Shown here: positions 17,424 through 26,521 of the stretch, one piece after another
Position numbering within the stretch: the first letter of the stretch is position 1
Layout of the letters: each line of letters begins with the position of its first letter
Source: Motiliproteus sp036961355
GTDB lineage: Bacteria; Pseudomonadota; Gammaproteobacteria; Pseudomonadales; Balneatricaceae
Length of the DNA stretch: 64,000 nucleotides
Direction: 5' to 3'
Assembly (NCBI GenBank): GCA_036961355.1
Contig: JBALVL010000009.1
Location: forward strand, 60,433-124,432
Made by a program: the position numbers and the translations under genes
Notes under the pieces: generated by a model
Seen by the model: only the letters and a program-made list of their open reading frames with translations
Told to the model about the DNA's origin: nothing
The model's database searches: none

Positions 17424-17932
17424 CAGCTATCGGACGCCCCATCGCTGTTAGCAGCAGACTCACCCGTACCGGAAGCGGCGCCATTGATCGCCAGCTTATC
17501 GATCTCGGCCTGGAATTCGCTGATATCCTGGAAGCTGCGGTAGACCGAGGCAAAACGCACGTAAGCGACCTGATCGAGCTGGCGCAGCGCGTCCATCACC
17601 GCTTCACCCACCACCATCGAAGGGACTTCACGTTCGCCAGTGGCGCGCAATTTGTGTTTAATCTGGATGATGCACGATTCAATCTGTTCGATGCTGACCG
17701 GGCGCTTTTCCAGCGACCGCAGAATGCCGGCCCGTAACTTGTCTTCGTCGAATGGTTGGCGGCTGCCATCGTGCTTGACCAGTCGCGGCATTAGCAACTC
17801 GGCGATCTCGTAGGTGGTGTAGCGTTCGCTGCAGGAGAGGCATTCGCGACGACGGCGTACCTGATCGCCTTCGGCAACCAACCGGGAGTCGATCACCTTG
17901 GTTTCATGGGCTTTGCAGAACGGACAATGCAT
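17423..17932 (-). CDS. nrdR: Transcriptional repressor NrdR
   Basis: A 169-residue regulator of ribonucleotide reductase genes. It starts at the ATG giving MHCPFC (17932), since the upstream TTG only adds three residues. The zinc ribbon is CPFC...CLSCSERYTTYE (about 3-40), followed by an ATP-cone (about 49-139; LVKHDGSRQPFDEDKL). NrdR senses dATP/ATP and binds NrdR boxes in nrd promoters; none was seen here. The tail after 150 is Ser/Gly/Asp-rich and unconserved. It lies between glyA and ribD, its usual place. Confidence 0.96.
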   Translation of the reverse strand: MHCPFCKAHETKVIDSRLVAEGDQVRRRRECLSCSERYTTYEIAELLMPRLVKHDGSRQPFDEDKLRAGILRSLEKRPVSIEQIESCIIQIKHKLRATGEREVPSMVVGEAVMDALRQLDQVAYVRFASVYRSFQDISEFQAEIDKLAINGAASGTGESAANSDGASDS

Positions 17933-18030
17933 CGCGAGCAACCTACCTTAAAGAGCGTCAATCCGAACATCGGTTCGGATAGGAAAACAGTGTAACAATA
18001 CGATCAAAATCGATCGACAGAATCACAGTG

Positions 18031-18067
18031 ATAAAAACAACAAAGCCCCAGTCGATACGACCGGGGC
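18031..18067 (-). terminator. Intrinsic terminator of glyA
   Basis: On the minus strand a 10-bp stem (GCCCCGGTCG pairing with CGACTGGGGC, one G-T wobble) with loop TAT is followed by TTTGTTGTTTTT. It starts 35 bases after the glyA stop, so glyA can be transcribed apart from nrdR-ribD. Confidence 0.88.
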
Positions 18068-18101
18068 CTGGGGCGAGGCTCAGTTCAGAGCACGGTCGCC
18101 T

Positions 18102-19358
18102 TTACTTGCTGTATACCGGGAACCGTGAACACAACTCAATGACCTGCTGCTTAACGCGAGCAATGGTCTCTTCGTTAGTCAGGTCGTCGAGGATATCGCA
18201 GATCCAACCGGTCAATTCGATTGCTTCGTTTTCACCGAAGCCGCGACGCGTTACCGCCGGAGAACCGATCCGCAGACCGCTGGTGACGAACGGTGAACGC
18301 GGGTCGTTGGGAACCGAGTTCTTATTAACGGTGATATTGGCACGGCCCAGTGCGGCATCGGCATCTTTACCGGTGATATCTTTTTTGATCAGATCAACCA
18401 GAAATAGGTGGTCATCGGTGCCGTTAGATACGATATCGATACCGCGCTCCATAAACACCTTGGCCATCGCCCGAGCGTTCTTCACCACCTGAAATTGGTA
18501 GGCTTTGTACTCGTCGGTCATCGCTTCCTTGAAGCAGACAGCCTTAGCCGCGATCACATGCATCAGCGGACCACCCTGGCTTTCGGGGAAGACGGCAAAG
18601 TTCAGTTTTTTCTGCAGCGCTTCGTCACCGTTAGACAGGATCAAGCCGCCACGCGGGCCGCCCAACGTCTTGTGGGTGGTGGTGGTGGTGACATCGGCGA
18701 TGCCAACAGGCGAGGGATAAGCACCTGCAGCAACCAGACCAGCAACGTGTGCCATGTCGACAAACAGGTAAGCACCAACACTGTCGGCGATATCACGAAA
18801 ACGCTGCCAGTCAACGATACGTGAGTAAGCCGAAAAACCCGCCACGATCATGGTTGGTTTGTGCTCGTTGGCCAGACGCTCGACTTCGTCGTAATCGATC
18901 TCGCCGGTCTCTGGGTGCAGACCGTACTGGATGGCGTTATAGATGCGGCCAGAGAAGCTGACAGTGGCGCCGTGGGTGAGGTGACCACCATGGGCCAGAC
19001 TCATTCCTAGCACGGTATCACCCGGCTTGCACAATGCCATATAAACGGCAGCGTTAGCCTGTGAACCCGAATGCGGTTGAACGTTAGCAAAGCTCGCGCC
19101 GTACAGCTCCTTGGCCCGATCGATCGCCAGTTGCTCGATCACATCAACGTGTTCACAGCCACCGTAGTAACGCTTGCCGGGGTAACCTTCGGCATACTTG
19201 TTGGTCAGGCAGGATCCCTGTGCTTCCATCGACAGTTCGCTGGCATAGTTTTCAGATGCGATCAGTTCGATGTGCTGTTCCTGGCGCTGCTTCTCGGCAG
19301 CAATAGCGGCGGCAACTTCAGGATCAAAATCAGCAATAGTCAAAGCATTATTCAGCAT
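18102..19358 (-). CDS. glyA: Serine hydroxymethyltransferase
   Basis: A 418-residue PLP enzyme interconverting serine and glycine with tetrahydrofolate. The PLP lysine lies in DVTTTTTHKTLGGPRGGLI (about 221-239). Other signatures are IELIASENYASELSMEAQGS near the N-terminus, YPGKRYYGGCEHVDVIE, and HVAGLVAAGAYPSP. Length equals E. coli GlyA (417). A TATAAT lies about 90 bases upstream of the ATG and a strong terminator follows. Confidence 0.97.
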   Translation of the reverse strand: MLNNALTIADFDPEVAAAIAAEKQRQEQHIELIASENYASELSMEAQGSCLTNKYAEGYPGKRYYGGCEHVDVIEQLAIDRAKELYGASFANVQPHSGSQANAAVYMALCKPGDTVLGMSLAHGGHLTHGATVSFSGRIYNAIQYGLHPETGEIDYDEVERLANEHKPTMIVAGFSAYSRIVDWQRFRDIADSVGAYLFVDMAHVAGLVAAGAYPSPVGIADVTTTTTHKTLGGPRGGLILSNGDEALQKKLNFAVFPESQGGPLMHVIAAKAVCFKEAMTDEYKAYQFQVVKNARAMAKVFMERGIDIVSNGTDDHLFLVDLIKKDITGKDADAALGRANITVNKNSVPNDPRSPFVTSGLRIGSPAVTRRGFGENEAIELTGWICDILDDLTNEETIARVKQQVIELCSRFPVYSK

Positions 19359-19959
19359 GGGTGTCCCCTAAATGGTGGTGGTCGCACCGGTTGATCAAGA
19401 ATAAACATCGAACCAAAGCCGGTGCTGCTGCGAGAAAGGCGCAAATTATACCCAAACATGCGGTTAAATTCACATGAAAGCGGCGCAATAATGATCAAAT
19501 CGTATTCATAATGGAAAGCCCCCGACCGAGGGCTTATCGATGCCTTCAACGGCACCGTCTTGGAACGGCCGCTGCATCATCCGACTGCGATGCGGATAGT
19601 CTTGGCTAACTCCGGCTTACCGTTGACAGATCCGGACTCAACACTCCCTCATCAAAACGGGACGTTGGCGGTATCCAGGTCAATATCGCTGTCGCCGAGC
19701 GACATCCGACATTAGTAACCGCTAACCTCTAGTTGATTTCTAACCCTGTTTTCTTCATTAGAAATGGAAACGTTCCCAATTCCCTCGATAACATTTGGAA
19801 TTTCACACCAACACCATGGCCCGCAACGCAGACTGCACATCTGGCCGCCCATAGGCTAAAATAAGCGCCATTTTCCACAATCAACTTTTTCGTATCAGAC
19901 TCCGGATCACGCCAACGTCTCGGATCCCATCCACACTTCGTCACCACAGGTCACAATTC
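19359..19959. other. 600-bp divergent intergenic region glyA/ettA
   Basis: Holds the glyA -10 box, and a small imperfect hairpin (AAGCCC paired with GGGCTT, 19516-19535) without a U-run. AT-rich sequence precedes ettA. The short reading frames here show no recognisable protein signature. I see no RNA gene. Confidence 0.5.
19445..19450 (-). promoter_or_regulatory. Probable -10 box of the glyA promoter
   Basis: A perfect TATAAT on the minus strand (ATTATA at 19445-19450), placing the transcript start near 19438 and leaving an ~80-base leader. No good -35 is visible at 16-18 bp, so an activator may help. Confidence 0.5.
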
Positions 19960-21618
19960 ATGGCTCAATACGTGTTCACAATGAACCGGGTCGGCAAGAT
20001 CGTGCCACCCAAACGTGAGATCCTTAAAGATATCTCGTTATCCTTCTTCCCCGGCGCCAAGATCGGTGTACTGGGCCTCAACGGTTCCGGTAAATCGACG
20101 CTACTTAGAATCATGGCTGGCGTCGATCAGGACTTTCTCGGTGAAGCACGCCCGCAGCCCGATCTCAACATCGGTTACCTGCAGCAAGAGCCCGAGATGG
20201 ACGACAACAAGACCGTTAAAGAGGTGGTCGAAGAGGCCGTTTCCGAGGCCAAAGACGCACTGGCCCGGCTTGATGCAGTTTACGCCGCCTACGCCGAGCC
20301 CGACGCCGATTTTGACAAACTGGCCACCGAGCAGGCCAAGTTGGAAAACATCATCGAATCGGTCGACGCCCACAACATCGAGCGGCAGATGGAAGTGGCC
20401 GCCGACGCACTACGTCTGCCACCTTGGGATGCCAAAGTTGAGCACCTGTCCGGTGGTGAGCGCCGCCGGGTAGCCCTATGCCGTCTGCTACTGTCCAAAC
20501 CCGACATGTTGCTGCTGGACGAGCCGACCAACCACCTCGACGCCGAATCAGTGGCCTGGCTGGAACGCTTCCTGGTTGACTTCACTGGCACCGTGGTGGC
20601 AATCACCCACGACCGCTACTTCCTCGACAACGCCGCTGGCTGGATTCTGGAACTCGACCGTGGCCACGGCATTCCGTACGAAGGCAACTACAGCTCCTGG
20701 CTGGAACAGAAAGACGCCCGTCTGCAGACCGAAGCCAAGCAGGAAGCCGCACACCAGAAGACCATCAAGTCTGAGCTGGAGTGGGTTCGACAGGGCGCCA
20801 AGGGCCGTCAGTCAAAATCCAAGGCGCGTCTGAAACAGTTTGAAGAGATGAGTTCACAAACCTTCCAGCAGCGCAACGAGACCCAGGAGATCTACATTCC
20901 ACCGGGGCCACGCTTGGGTGAACAGGTGATCGAGCTGCACAACGTCTGCAAAAAGTTCGGCGACAAAGTGCTAATCGACGACATGAGCTTCACCGTTCCG
21001 CAAGGCGCCATCGTCGGTGTGATTGGCGGCAACGGTGCCGGTAAGTCAACACTGTTCAAGATGATCAGCGGTGTCGATCAACCCGATAGTGGCAAGGTGG
21101 TAATCGGCGAGTCCGTCAAGCTGGCGCATGTTGATCAAATGCGCGAACTTGATGGATCAAAAACAGTATTTGATGAAATCTCCGATGGCCAGGACACCAT
21201 CACCGTCGGCAACTATCAGGTCTCCTCCCGTGCCTACGCCGGTCGCTTCAATTTCAAAGGCGGCGACCAGCAAAAATTTGTCAAAGATCTGTCCGGTGGT
21301 GAACGCAACCGGCTGCATTTGGCCAAACTGCTGAAAGAGGGCGGCAACGTGCTGCTACTCGATGAGCCGACCAACGATCTTGATGTGGAAACCCTGCGGG
21401 CACTTGAAGAAGCTCTGCTGTCCTTCCCCGGCTGCGCGGTGGTGATCTCGCACGACCGCTGGTTCCTTGATCGGATCACCACCCACATTCTGGCGTACGA
21501 GGGTGATTCCAAGGCCGTCTTCTTCGAAGGAAACTACACAGAATATGAAGCCGATCTGATCGAACGAATCGGTGACGCAACCCCGCACCGGGTTAAGTAC
21601 AAGAAGATCGATGCGTAA
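19960..21618 (+). CDS. ettA: Energy-dependent translational throttle protein EttA (ABC-F)
   Basis: A 552-residue ABC-F ATPase with two nucleotide-binding domains and no membrane part. Domain 1: GLNGSGKST Walker A, LSGGERRRVALCR signature, DEPTNHLDAESVAWLE. Domain 2: GGNGAGKST, LSGGERNRLHLAKLL, DEPTNDLDVETL. The charged linker between domains (about 240-320) is the P-site tRNA interaction motif region. Length and the opening MAQYVFTMNRVGKIVPPKR match E. coli EttA (555). It binds the ribosomal E site and gates the first peptide bond according to ATP level. A strong terminator follows. Confidence 0.97.
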   Translation: MAQYVFTMNRVGKIVPPKREILKDISLSFFPGAKIGVLGLNGSGKSTLLRIMAGVDQDFLGEARPQPDLNIGYLQQEPEMDDNKTVKEVVEEAVSEAKDALARLDAVYAAYAEPDADFDKLATEQAKLENIIESVDAHNIERQMEVAADALRLPPWDAKVEHLSGGERRRVALCRLLLSKPDMLLLDEPTNHLDAESVAWLERFLVDFTGTVVAITHDRYFLDNAAGWILELDRGHGIPYEGNYSSWLEQKDARLQTEAKQEAAHQKTIKSELEWVRQGAKGRQSKSKARLKQFEEMSSQTFQQRNETQEIYIPPGPRLGEQVIELHNVCKKFGDKVLIDDMSFTVPQGAIVGVIGGNGAGKSTLFKMISGVDQPDSGKVVIGESVKLAHVDQMRELDGSKTVFDEISDGQDTITVGNYQVSSRAYAGRFNFKGGDQQKFVKDLSGGERNRLHLAKLLKEGGNVLLLDEPTNDLDVETLRALEEALLSFPGCAVVISHDRWFLDRITTHILAYEGDSKAVFFEGNYTEYEADLIERIGDATPHRVKYKKIDA

Positions 21619-21645
21619 TCGGATAGACCGCTAACCAAAACCGAC

Positions 21646-21670
21646 AAGGGCGCTCATCAGCGCCCTTTTT
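21646..21670 (+). terminator. Intrinsic terminator of ettA
   Basis: A perfect 9-bp stem, AAGGGCGCT and AGCGCCCTT, with loop CATC, running into a T-run and placed 28 bases after the ettA stop. Confidence 0.92.
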
Positions 21671-21776
21671 ATTTGTCTTCTGGAAGCCCTATTTTGGAAG
21701 CCAACGGGCATCCAAACCGAACTAATCTATCCAGAACGACTCTGACCACCATCGATACCGAGACTGGAGAAACCCT

Positions 21777-22172
21777 ATGCCCAACGATAAACCCCGGCAG
21801 CAGCCAGACTACACCCCCCTCAACGCTGAAGAGCAACGTGTCATTCTCCAAAAAGGCACCGAACGACCCTTCAGCGGTCAATACAACGACTTTTCGCAGC
21901 AGGGCAGCTATCACTGCCGACAATGCGATGCCGAGCTATACCGCTCCGGCGACAAGTTTTCGTCCGGCTGTGGTTGGCCCAGTTTTGACGATGAAATCGC
22001 CGGTGCTATCAGACACCAAACCGATCCCGACGGCCGTCGCACCGAAATCCTGTGTGCCAACTGCGACGGCCATTTGGGGCATGTTTTTAGCGGCGAGCAA
22101 CTGACCGAGAAAAACACCCGCCACTGCGTCAATTCGGTATCGCTGAAATTTGTTGGCTCCGATCAGGACTGA
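21777..22172 (+). CDS. msrB: Peptide-methionine (R)-S-oxide reductase
   Basis: A 131-residue MsrB. Two CxxC zinc pairs (CRQC and CANC) surround the substrate fold with SGCGWPSFDD and DGHLGHVF. The catalytic Cys is in RHCVNSVSLKF near 121. It reduces methionine-R-sulfoxide in proteins using thioredoxin. There is no signal peptide, so it is cytoplasmic. The resolving Cys of some MsrBs (GWP region, about 63) appears as SSGCGWP. It stands alone between ettA and an unknown gene. Confidence 0.95.
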   Translation: MPNDKPRQQPDYTPLNAEEQRVILQKGTERPFSGQYNDFSQQGSYHCRQCDAELYRSGDKFSSGCGWPSFDDEIAGAIRHQTDPDGRRTEILCANCDGHLGHVFSGEQLTEKNTRHCVNSVSLKFVGSDQD

Positions 22173-22316
22173 GGTTCAAAAAACTGCGATCATTTATCGA
22201 ATTCTGTGAAGGACATTAACGGCAACCCTTTTCCTGTCACCCATCAAAATTGATTAAATATTATTCAACGTCAGCCGATAGATTAGACCTAGGCTATTTT
22301 CATCGAGGTATTCACC

Positions 22317-23480
22317 GTGCAGATCACCAATCATCATTCAAACCCGCTTAATCGCCAGGACTCCAACCAGCAAGTGACATCGCTGCGCAGCGGCCCTCAG
22401 CACAGTAACGATGAAAAAGTTTCTGCCACGGATAAGTTATTAGAGAAGCTGGCCCAGCATATCCCAGGCATGACCAATGCCGATGAATTGAGAAAACTCG
22501 ACGCCAAGGATTTCACCCCGCAAAAGGTCGCCAACCGTGTCACCGATTTTGTCGCCATGGGGCTGGAGCAGGCTCGTCGCAGCGGTAAATCGGAGGTGGA
22601 GGTCGAAAATCTGCGCCTTGCTGCAGCCTCGGGCATTCAAAAAGGGATCGCCGAAGCCCGCGATATTCTCGACAACATGAACCTGCTGACCGACGACATC
22701 TCTGCCGACATCGATGAAACCCTGAAACTAACGATGCAGGGGTTAGAGGGATTAATCCCAGGCGCGGCCCCTCAGGCCAGCAGTGCTAACAGCACCAGTA
22801 TGCTGGCGGCTGAACGCTACCAATCAGCGGAAAGCCTGTCGTTAAAGGTAAAAACCCAAGACGGCGACATGGTAACCATCCTGTTTAACAAAGAGAGCGA
22901 TTATCAGTCCAGCATGGGCGGATACAGCGACGACAGCGGCTCGGCCGTCTCTTTTAGTGTCGACCGCAGCGAAAGTAGCGACTACCGCTTTTCCGTCGAG
23001 GGCGACTTGGACGCAGATGAGATCGATGCGCTCCAGAATCTGATCAAAGATGTTAACGAGATCGCTGGAGAGTTTTTCGATGGCGATGTGCAAGCGGCTT
23101 TCGAGCAAGCCTCCGAGTTCAAGATGGACAAAACCGAACTGGCATCGATGAACCTGCGACTGACTCGTTCCGAGAGTTACAGCGCGGTATCGGCCTACCA
23201 GCAGGTGCAGAATCAAGATACTCAAGCCAACGGCGGCCGTAAACTGGGGCATATGATCAACGGCCTTGCTGACCAAGCCAGCAACCCGGCATTAAGCTTT
23301 GTCGAGTCACCGTTCGAGCTGGCCAAAGAGCTGCTATCAGGACTGGTATCGGAAGACCATCGGTTCAAAAAATCCGAAGATGATGCCCGATCCATACTGG
23401 AGGATCATCTCAACAATATGCGTAACATTATCGATACGATTGAAGCGGCAACCGACAAAGCAAAATCTGAGACAATTTAA
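22317..23480 (+). CDS. DUF5610-like hypothetical protein
   Basis: A 387-residue soluble protein starting at GTG 22317. No signal peptide or membrane helix. Residues about 45-130 (TPQKVANRVTDFVAMGLEQARR onward) resemble the DUF5610 domain seen in pseudomonad proteins; the rest is acidic, with a beta-rich middle (about 175-235) and a helical C-terminal third. Gln/Asn/Ser-rich N-terminus (1-35). The pattern of a disordered start, small helical domain and repeat-like acidic part is reminiscent of flagellar or surface accessory proteins, but no function is supported. It has no close operon partner. Confidence 0.6.
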   Translation: MQITNHHSNPLNRQDSNQQVTSLRSGPQHSNDEKVSATDKLLEKLAQHIPGMTNADELRKLDAKDFTPQKVANRVTDFVAMGLEQARRSGKSEVEVENLRLAAASGIQKGIAEARDILDNMNLLTDDISADIDETLKLTMQGLEGLIPGAAPQASSANSTSMLAAERYQSAESLSLKVKTQDGDMVTILFNKESDYQSSMGGYSDDSGSAVSFSVDRSESSDYRFSVEGDLDADEIDALQNLIKDVNEIAGEFFDGDVQAAFEQASEFKMDKTELASMNLRLTRSESYSAVSAYQQVQNQDTQANGGRKLGHMINGLADQASNPALSFVESPFELAKELLSGLVSEDHRFKKSEDDARSILEDHLNNMRNIIDTIEAATDKAKSETI

Positions 23481-23835
23481 CGCTCCTTAAAGAACCTGGC
23501 GGCCTAAATTTCCGCGCCGCCAGCACCCTCCGCAATGACCGCTACGCCAGCAATTTACCAAACGTTTTCTTGAACTTATCAGCGCCTAGCCCTTCTAACC
23601 AAGGTCTGTCCCGAGCTAACAGTCACGCCCGGTGACAAAAAGCCGTGGTGATAGGCTTGTAGAGCGCTAACCTCTTTGGGTATGGTGCGTGCAGCTACCC
23701 GCCAGCGAGCCAGTCCATCTTATTTTTGTGGCAGCTCTGCGCGAGCAGACCGCCTGGCTTTACTGATGTAGTAACCGTTTAAGCGATCAGCGGACACGGC
23801 CGAGATCGCGATCCAATACACCCTAGGAGTAATTA
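23481..23835. other. 355-bp intergenic region, nothing recognised
   Basis: No convincing frame, promoter pair, RNA or terminator. A small GGCGGC/GCCGCC-type hairpin right after the upstream gene (about 23498-23521) has no T-run. Confidence 0.4.
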
Positions 23836-24894
23836 ATGCCCAGCACGCCAACTCGTTCTCTTCGACGCAGCCGCTTGTACCGCCTGACATCCCCTATCAG
23901 CGCAGCCGCTCTGTCTGTAACGCTGATATTCGGCAGTGCCGTTGCAGCCGACGAGCCTGTATTGCACCCGGTATTGAACTACCAGGGCAATAGTTATCAG
24001 CAACAGAGCCTACCTTCATCGATCCAGTCAGATCTGTACGAGCTTGAGCAGCAGCACAACCAGAAGCGCCAGGAAGCGTTCGATAACTACATCGTTAATC
24101 GCTATGTTCGTGAGGAGGCTGAGCGCCAACAGAAGACCTTCCAGCAGGTCCAGCAACAACTACTGGGCGCTCCGATCCCCAGCCAACAGCAGATCGAAGC
24201 CTTCTACAAGGCCAATAAGGCCCGCATCCCCGGCACACTCCCGCAGGTCAGTGGCGAGATCAGTAAGTACCTAAAAAGTCAGGCGATGGTGCAGAAACAG
24301 CAACAGCTATTAACCGTGATTGCAGAACAGCAAGGCTACAAGGTCGAATTCCCTGCGCTGCCGCTATTACGATTACCGATAAAACTTGATGGCTACCCGA
24401 CCAAAGGCAACTCACAGGCCAAAGTTACTTTGGTCGAGTTTGCCGACTATCAGTGCCCCCACTGCAAAGATGCCGGGCCGCAAGTGAAGAAAGTGTTGGA
24501 AAAATACCCCGATCAGGTGCGTTTGGTATTCCGCGACTTCCCGATCAACCGTTCCGGTATTTCCAAAAAGATGGCCGAGGCTGCCGTCTGTGCTGATCAG
24601 CAAGAGATGTACTGGCCCTACCATGAACTGGCTTTCGCCCGTCAAAGTTACCTCAAGACAGTCACCCCCGACATGTTGGCCGATGAACTGGGGCTTGATA
24701 TGGATGCCTTCAACGCCTGCATCAGCAGTGGCCAGGGCCAGACTCAGGTTGCCGAATCCCTCGCCGAGGCACGCGAACTGGGATTGACTAGCACCCCCTC
24801 CTTTTTCGTAAACGGTAGGCCACTGCCGCACCTTCATGGCGATCTTGCCGAACAGATCAGCGCCTTGGTCGATGAGGAGCTAAAGGCGAAGTAG
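23836..24894 (+). CDS. Periplasmic DsbA/BdbD-like thiol-disulfide protein
   Basis: A 352-residue exported protein. The basic start MPSTPTRSLRRSRLYR and hydrophobic stretch about 19-37 ending AVAAD form a signal peptide. A Gln-rich helical N-terminal domain (about 60-170, reminiscent of a SurA-type N-terminal module) precedes a thioredoxin fold with VEFADYQCPHCKDAGPQV, so the active site is CPHC near 211-214. STPSFFVNGRPL carries the cis-Pro. This matches the DSBA-like Thioredoxin_4 group, which oxidises or isomerises disulfides in the envelope. No DsbB-like partner is in the window. Confidence 0.85.
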   Translation: MPSTPTRSLRRSRLYRLTSPISAAALSVTLIFGSAVAADEPVLHPVLNYQGNSYQQQSLPSSIQSDLYELEQQHNQKRQEAFDNYIVNRYVREEAERQQKTFQQVQQQLLGAPIPSQQQIEAFYKANKARIPGTLPQVSGEISKYLKSQAMVQKQQQLLTVIAEQQGYKVEFPALPLLRLPIKLDGYPTKGNSQAKVTLVEFADYQCPHCKDAGPQVKKVLEKYPDQVRLVFRDFPINRSGISKKMAEAAVCADQQEMYWPYHELAFARQSYLKTVTPDMLADELGLDMDAFNACISSGQGQTQVAESLAEARELGLTSTPSFFVNGRPLPHLHGDLAEQISALVDEELKAK

Positions 24895-24961
24895 AGTTAA
24901 GACTGGTCGAAACTTAGTTTTGACGCGTCGTAACTAAAATTCAACTTCCGATAGCCAATTT

Positions 24962-25537
24962 ATGTCTGATTCGATGCCCGGTTCGATACCTGATACGACA
25001 ACTACAGAGCAACTTGCTGTGATTGAACAGCAACTGGGAAGGCCGGCACGCGGTATGTCAGCAATCGCCTACCAGAGCCCGGAGGGTGTTCCGATGGTGC
25101 TCAGAATGGAATCACTGGTCGATGAAAAACCCTTCCCGACACTGTATTGGCTTTGCTCCAAAGACTTGCACAAGGCGATCAGCCGGATCGAGACCGCCGG
25201 CTGGGTCAAACTGATCGAGCAGGAGTTGCAACAAGATGAGGCGTTACGAAACCGCTATCTGGCTAACCATCGCGACTATGTCGCCCTGCGGGATCGTTTG
25301 ATGAGCGAACCTATCCGGCGGCGCATCGAGCAACTGGGATTTGCTGATCTGTTTCAGCAGTATGGAATTGGCGGGATCTCTCAATGGGACAAAGTGCGAT
25401 GCCTGCATATGCAGTACGCTCACTACCTTAGCGCATCGGAGCTATCGCCCGATGACAATCCCCAGGCTGGCGCCAACGTGATCGGCGAGCGGATGGAGCA
25501 GGAGTTTAATCTGTCGCAGACCCTGATAACGATCTGA
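24962..25537 (+). CDS. DUF501 family protein
   Basis: A 191-residue soluble protein. The order LGRPARGMSAIAYQSPEG, VLRMESLVDEKPFPTLYWL, then KDLHKAISRIETAGW and the C-terminal KVRCLHMQYAHYL is the DUF501 signature. A His-Cys rich segment (VRCLHMQYAHYL) suggests metal binding, but the function is not known. It is followed by a strong bidirectional terminator and convergent with yfhL. Confidence 0.88.
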   Translation: MSDSMPGSIPDTTTTEQLAVIEQQLGRPARGMSAIAYQSPEGVPMVLRMESLVDEKPFPTLYWLCSKDLHKAISRIETAGWVKLIEQELQQDEALRNRYLANHRDYVALRDRLMSEPIRRRIEQLGFADLFQQYGIGGISQWDKVRCLHMQYAHYLSASELSPDDNPQAGANVIGERMEQEFNLSQTLITI

Positions 25538-25553
25538 CCCACTAATCGTTAGC

Positions 25554-25594
25554 CAAAAAAATGGGCCGCTAACGGTGTTAGCGGCCCATTTTTA
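25554..25594. terminator. Bidirectional intrinsic terminator
   Basis: A perfect 13-bp stem (25561-25573 with 25577-25589, loop GGT), preceded by seven A and followed by five T. It can end both the DUF501 transcript and the convergent coaD-yfhL transcript. Confidence 0.93.
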
Positions 25595-25638
25595 TGCGTT
25601 GTCTGTGATAATTTCCGTACAGAAAATGCGGTCGATGA

Positions 25639-25884
25639 TCAGCCCTGAAGGACGTGATACTTCTTCATCAACTGATCTTCGTTTTCAACGTGATCCGGAT
25701 CTTTCGGAATACAGTCTACTGGGCACACCTCAACACATTGTGGTGTATCGTAGTGACCGACACATTCGGTGCACTTGGACGGCTCGATCTCATAGATCTC
25801 ATCGCCCGGAGTGATCGCCTCGTTAGGGCACTCTGGTTCACAGACATCACAGTTGATGCATTCATCGGTAATAATTAGCGCCAT
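25639..25884 (-). CDS. yfhL: YfhL-like 2[4Fe-4S] ferredoxin
   Basis: An 81-residue ferredoxin. One cluster is bound by DECINCDVCEPECPNEAI and the other by CTECVGHYDTPQCVEVCPVDCI, with the longer insert typical of the YfhL/Alvin-type group. It carries electrons at low potential in the cytoplasm; the partner is not known. It lies eleven bases from coaD on the same strand, an arrangement common in gammaproteobacteria. Confidence 0.93.
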   Translation of the reverse strand: MALIITDECINCDVCEPECPNEAITPGDEIYEIEPSKCTECVGHYDTPQCVEVCPVDCIPKDPDHVENEDQLMKKYHVLQG

Positions 25885-25895
25885 GATGGCTTCCT

Positions 25896-26399
25896 CTACT
25901 CGTTAACGGTCGATTCTGGTCGTTCGATAAACAGTTCTTTCAGCGCTTTTACTACGATGGGGTGAACGAATTTGGCCACATCCCCATCCAATGCCGCAAC
26001 TTCCCGAATCAGGGTAGAAGAGACGAAGCTGTACTTCTCCGACGGCGTCAGAAACAGCGCCTCGAACTCGGGATAGATAGCCCGGTTCATATTGGCCAAC
26101 TGAAATTCGAATTCAAAATCTGAAACAGCACGCAAGCCCCGCAAAACAGCACAAGCCTGACGCGCTTTCATAAACTCGGTCAACAGCCCGCTAAACGCAA
26201 TAACTTCAACATTATCCAGATGTTGTAACACCTGTCGAGTCAAATCGGTACGTTGCTCCAACGGCAGCAGTGGCTGCTTTTTTGGACTTGCAGCTACCGC
26301 AACGATCACCTTATCGAATAGCCTTGATGCACGCTCTACCAGGTCGGTATGACCGTGAGTAATAGGATCAAAGGTACCCGGGTAGACAATTATATTCAT
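25896..26399 (-). CDS. coaD: Phosphopantetheine adenylyltransferase
   Basis: A 167-residue CoaD; the start at ATG 26399 (MNIIVYPGTFDP) is chosen because the fold begins there, although the frame is open 21 codons further. Nucleotidyl-transferase motifs are GTFDPITHGHTDLVERA, LRGLRAVSDFEFEFQLA and YSFVSSTLIREVA. It makes dephospho-CoA from phosphopantetheine and ATP. It pairs with yfhL. Confidence 0.96.
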   Translation of the reverse strand: MNIIVYPGTFDPITHGHTDLVERASRLFDKVIVAVAASPKKQPLLPLEQRTDLTRQVLQHLDNVEVIAFSGLLTEFMKARQACAVLRGLRAVSDFEFEFQLANMNRAIYPEFEALFLTPSEKYSFVSSTLIREVAALDGDVAKFVHPIVVKALKELFIERPESTVNE

Positions 26400-26521
26400 G
26401 TAAAGTGCTTCCGAGCGGGCTGGAGAATCGCGCGAATGGTAACGGAATTGGCTCACCGGCACAAATAGAATACTCTTCTTAGATTAGAACCAATTAACCA
26501 CACGATTTGGGATTTTTATCG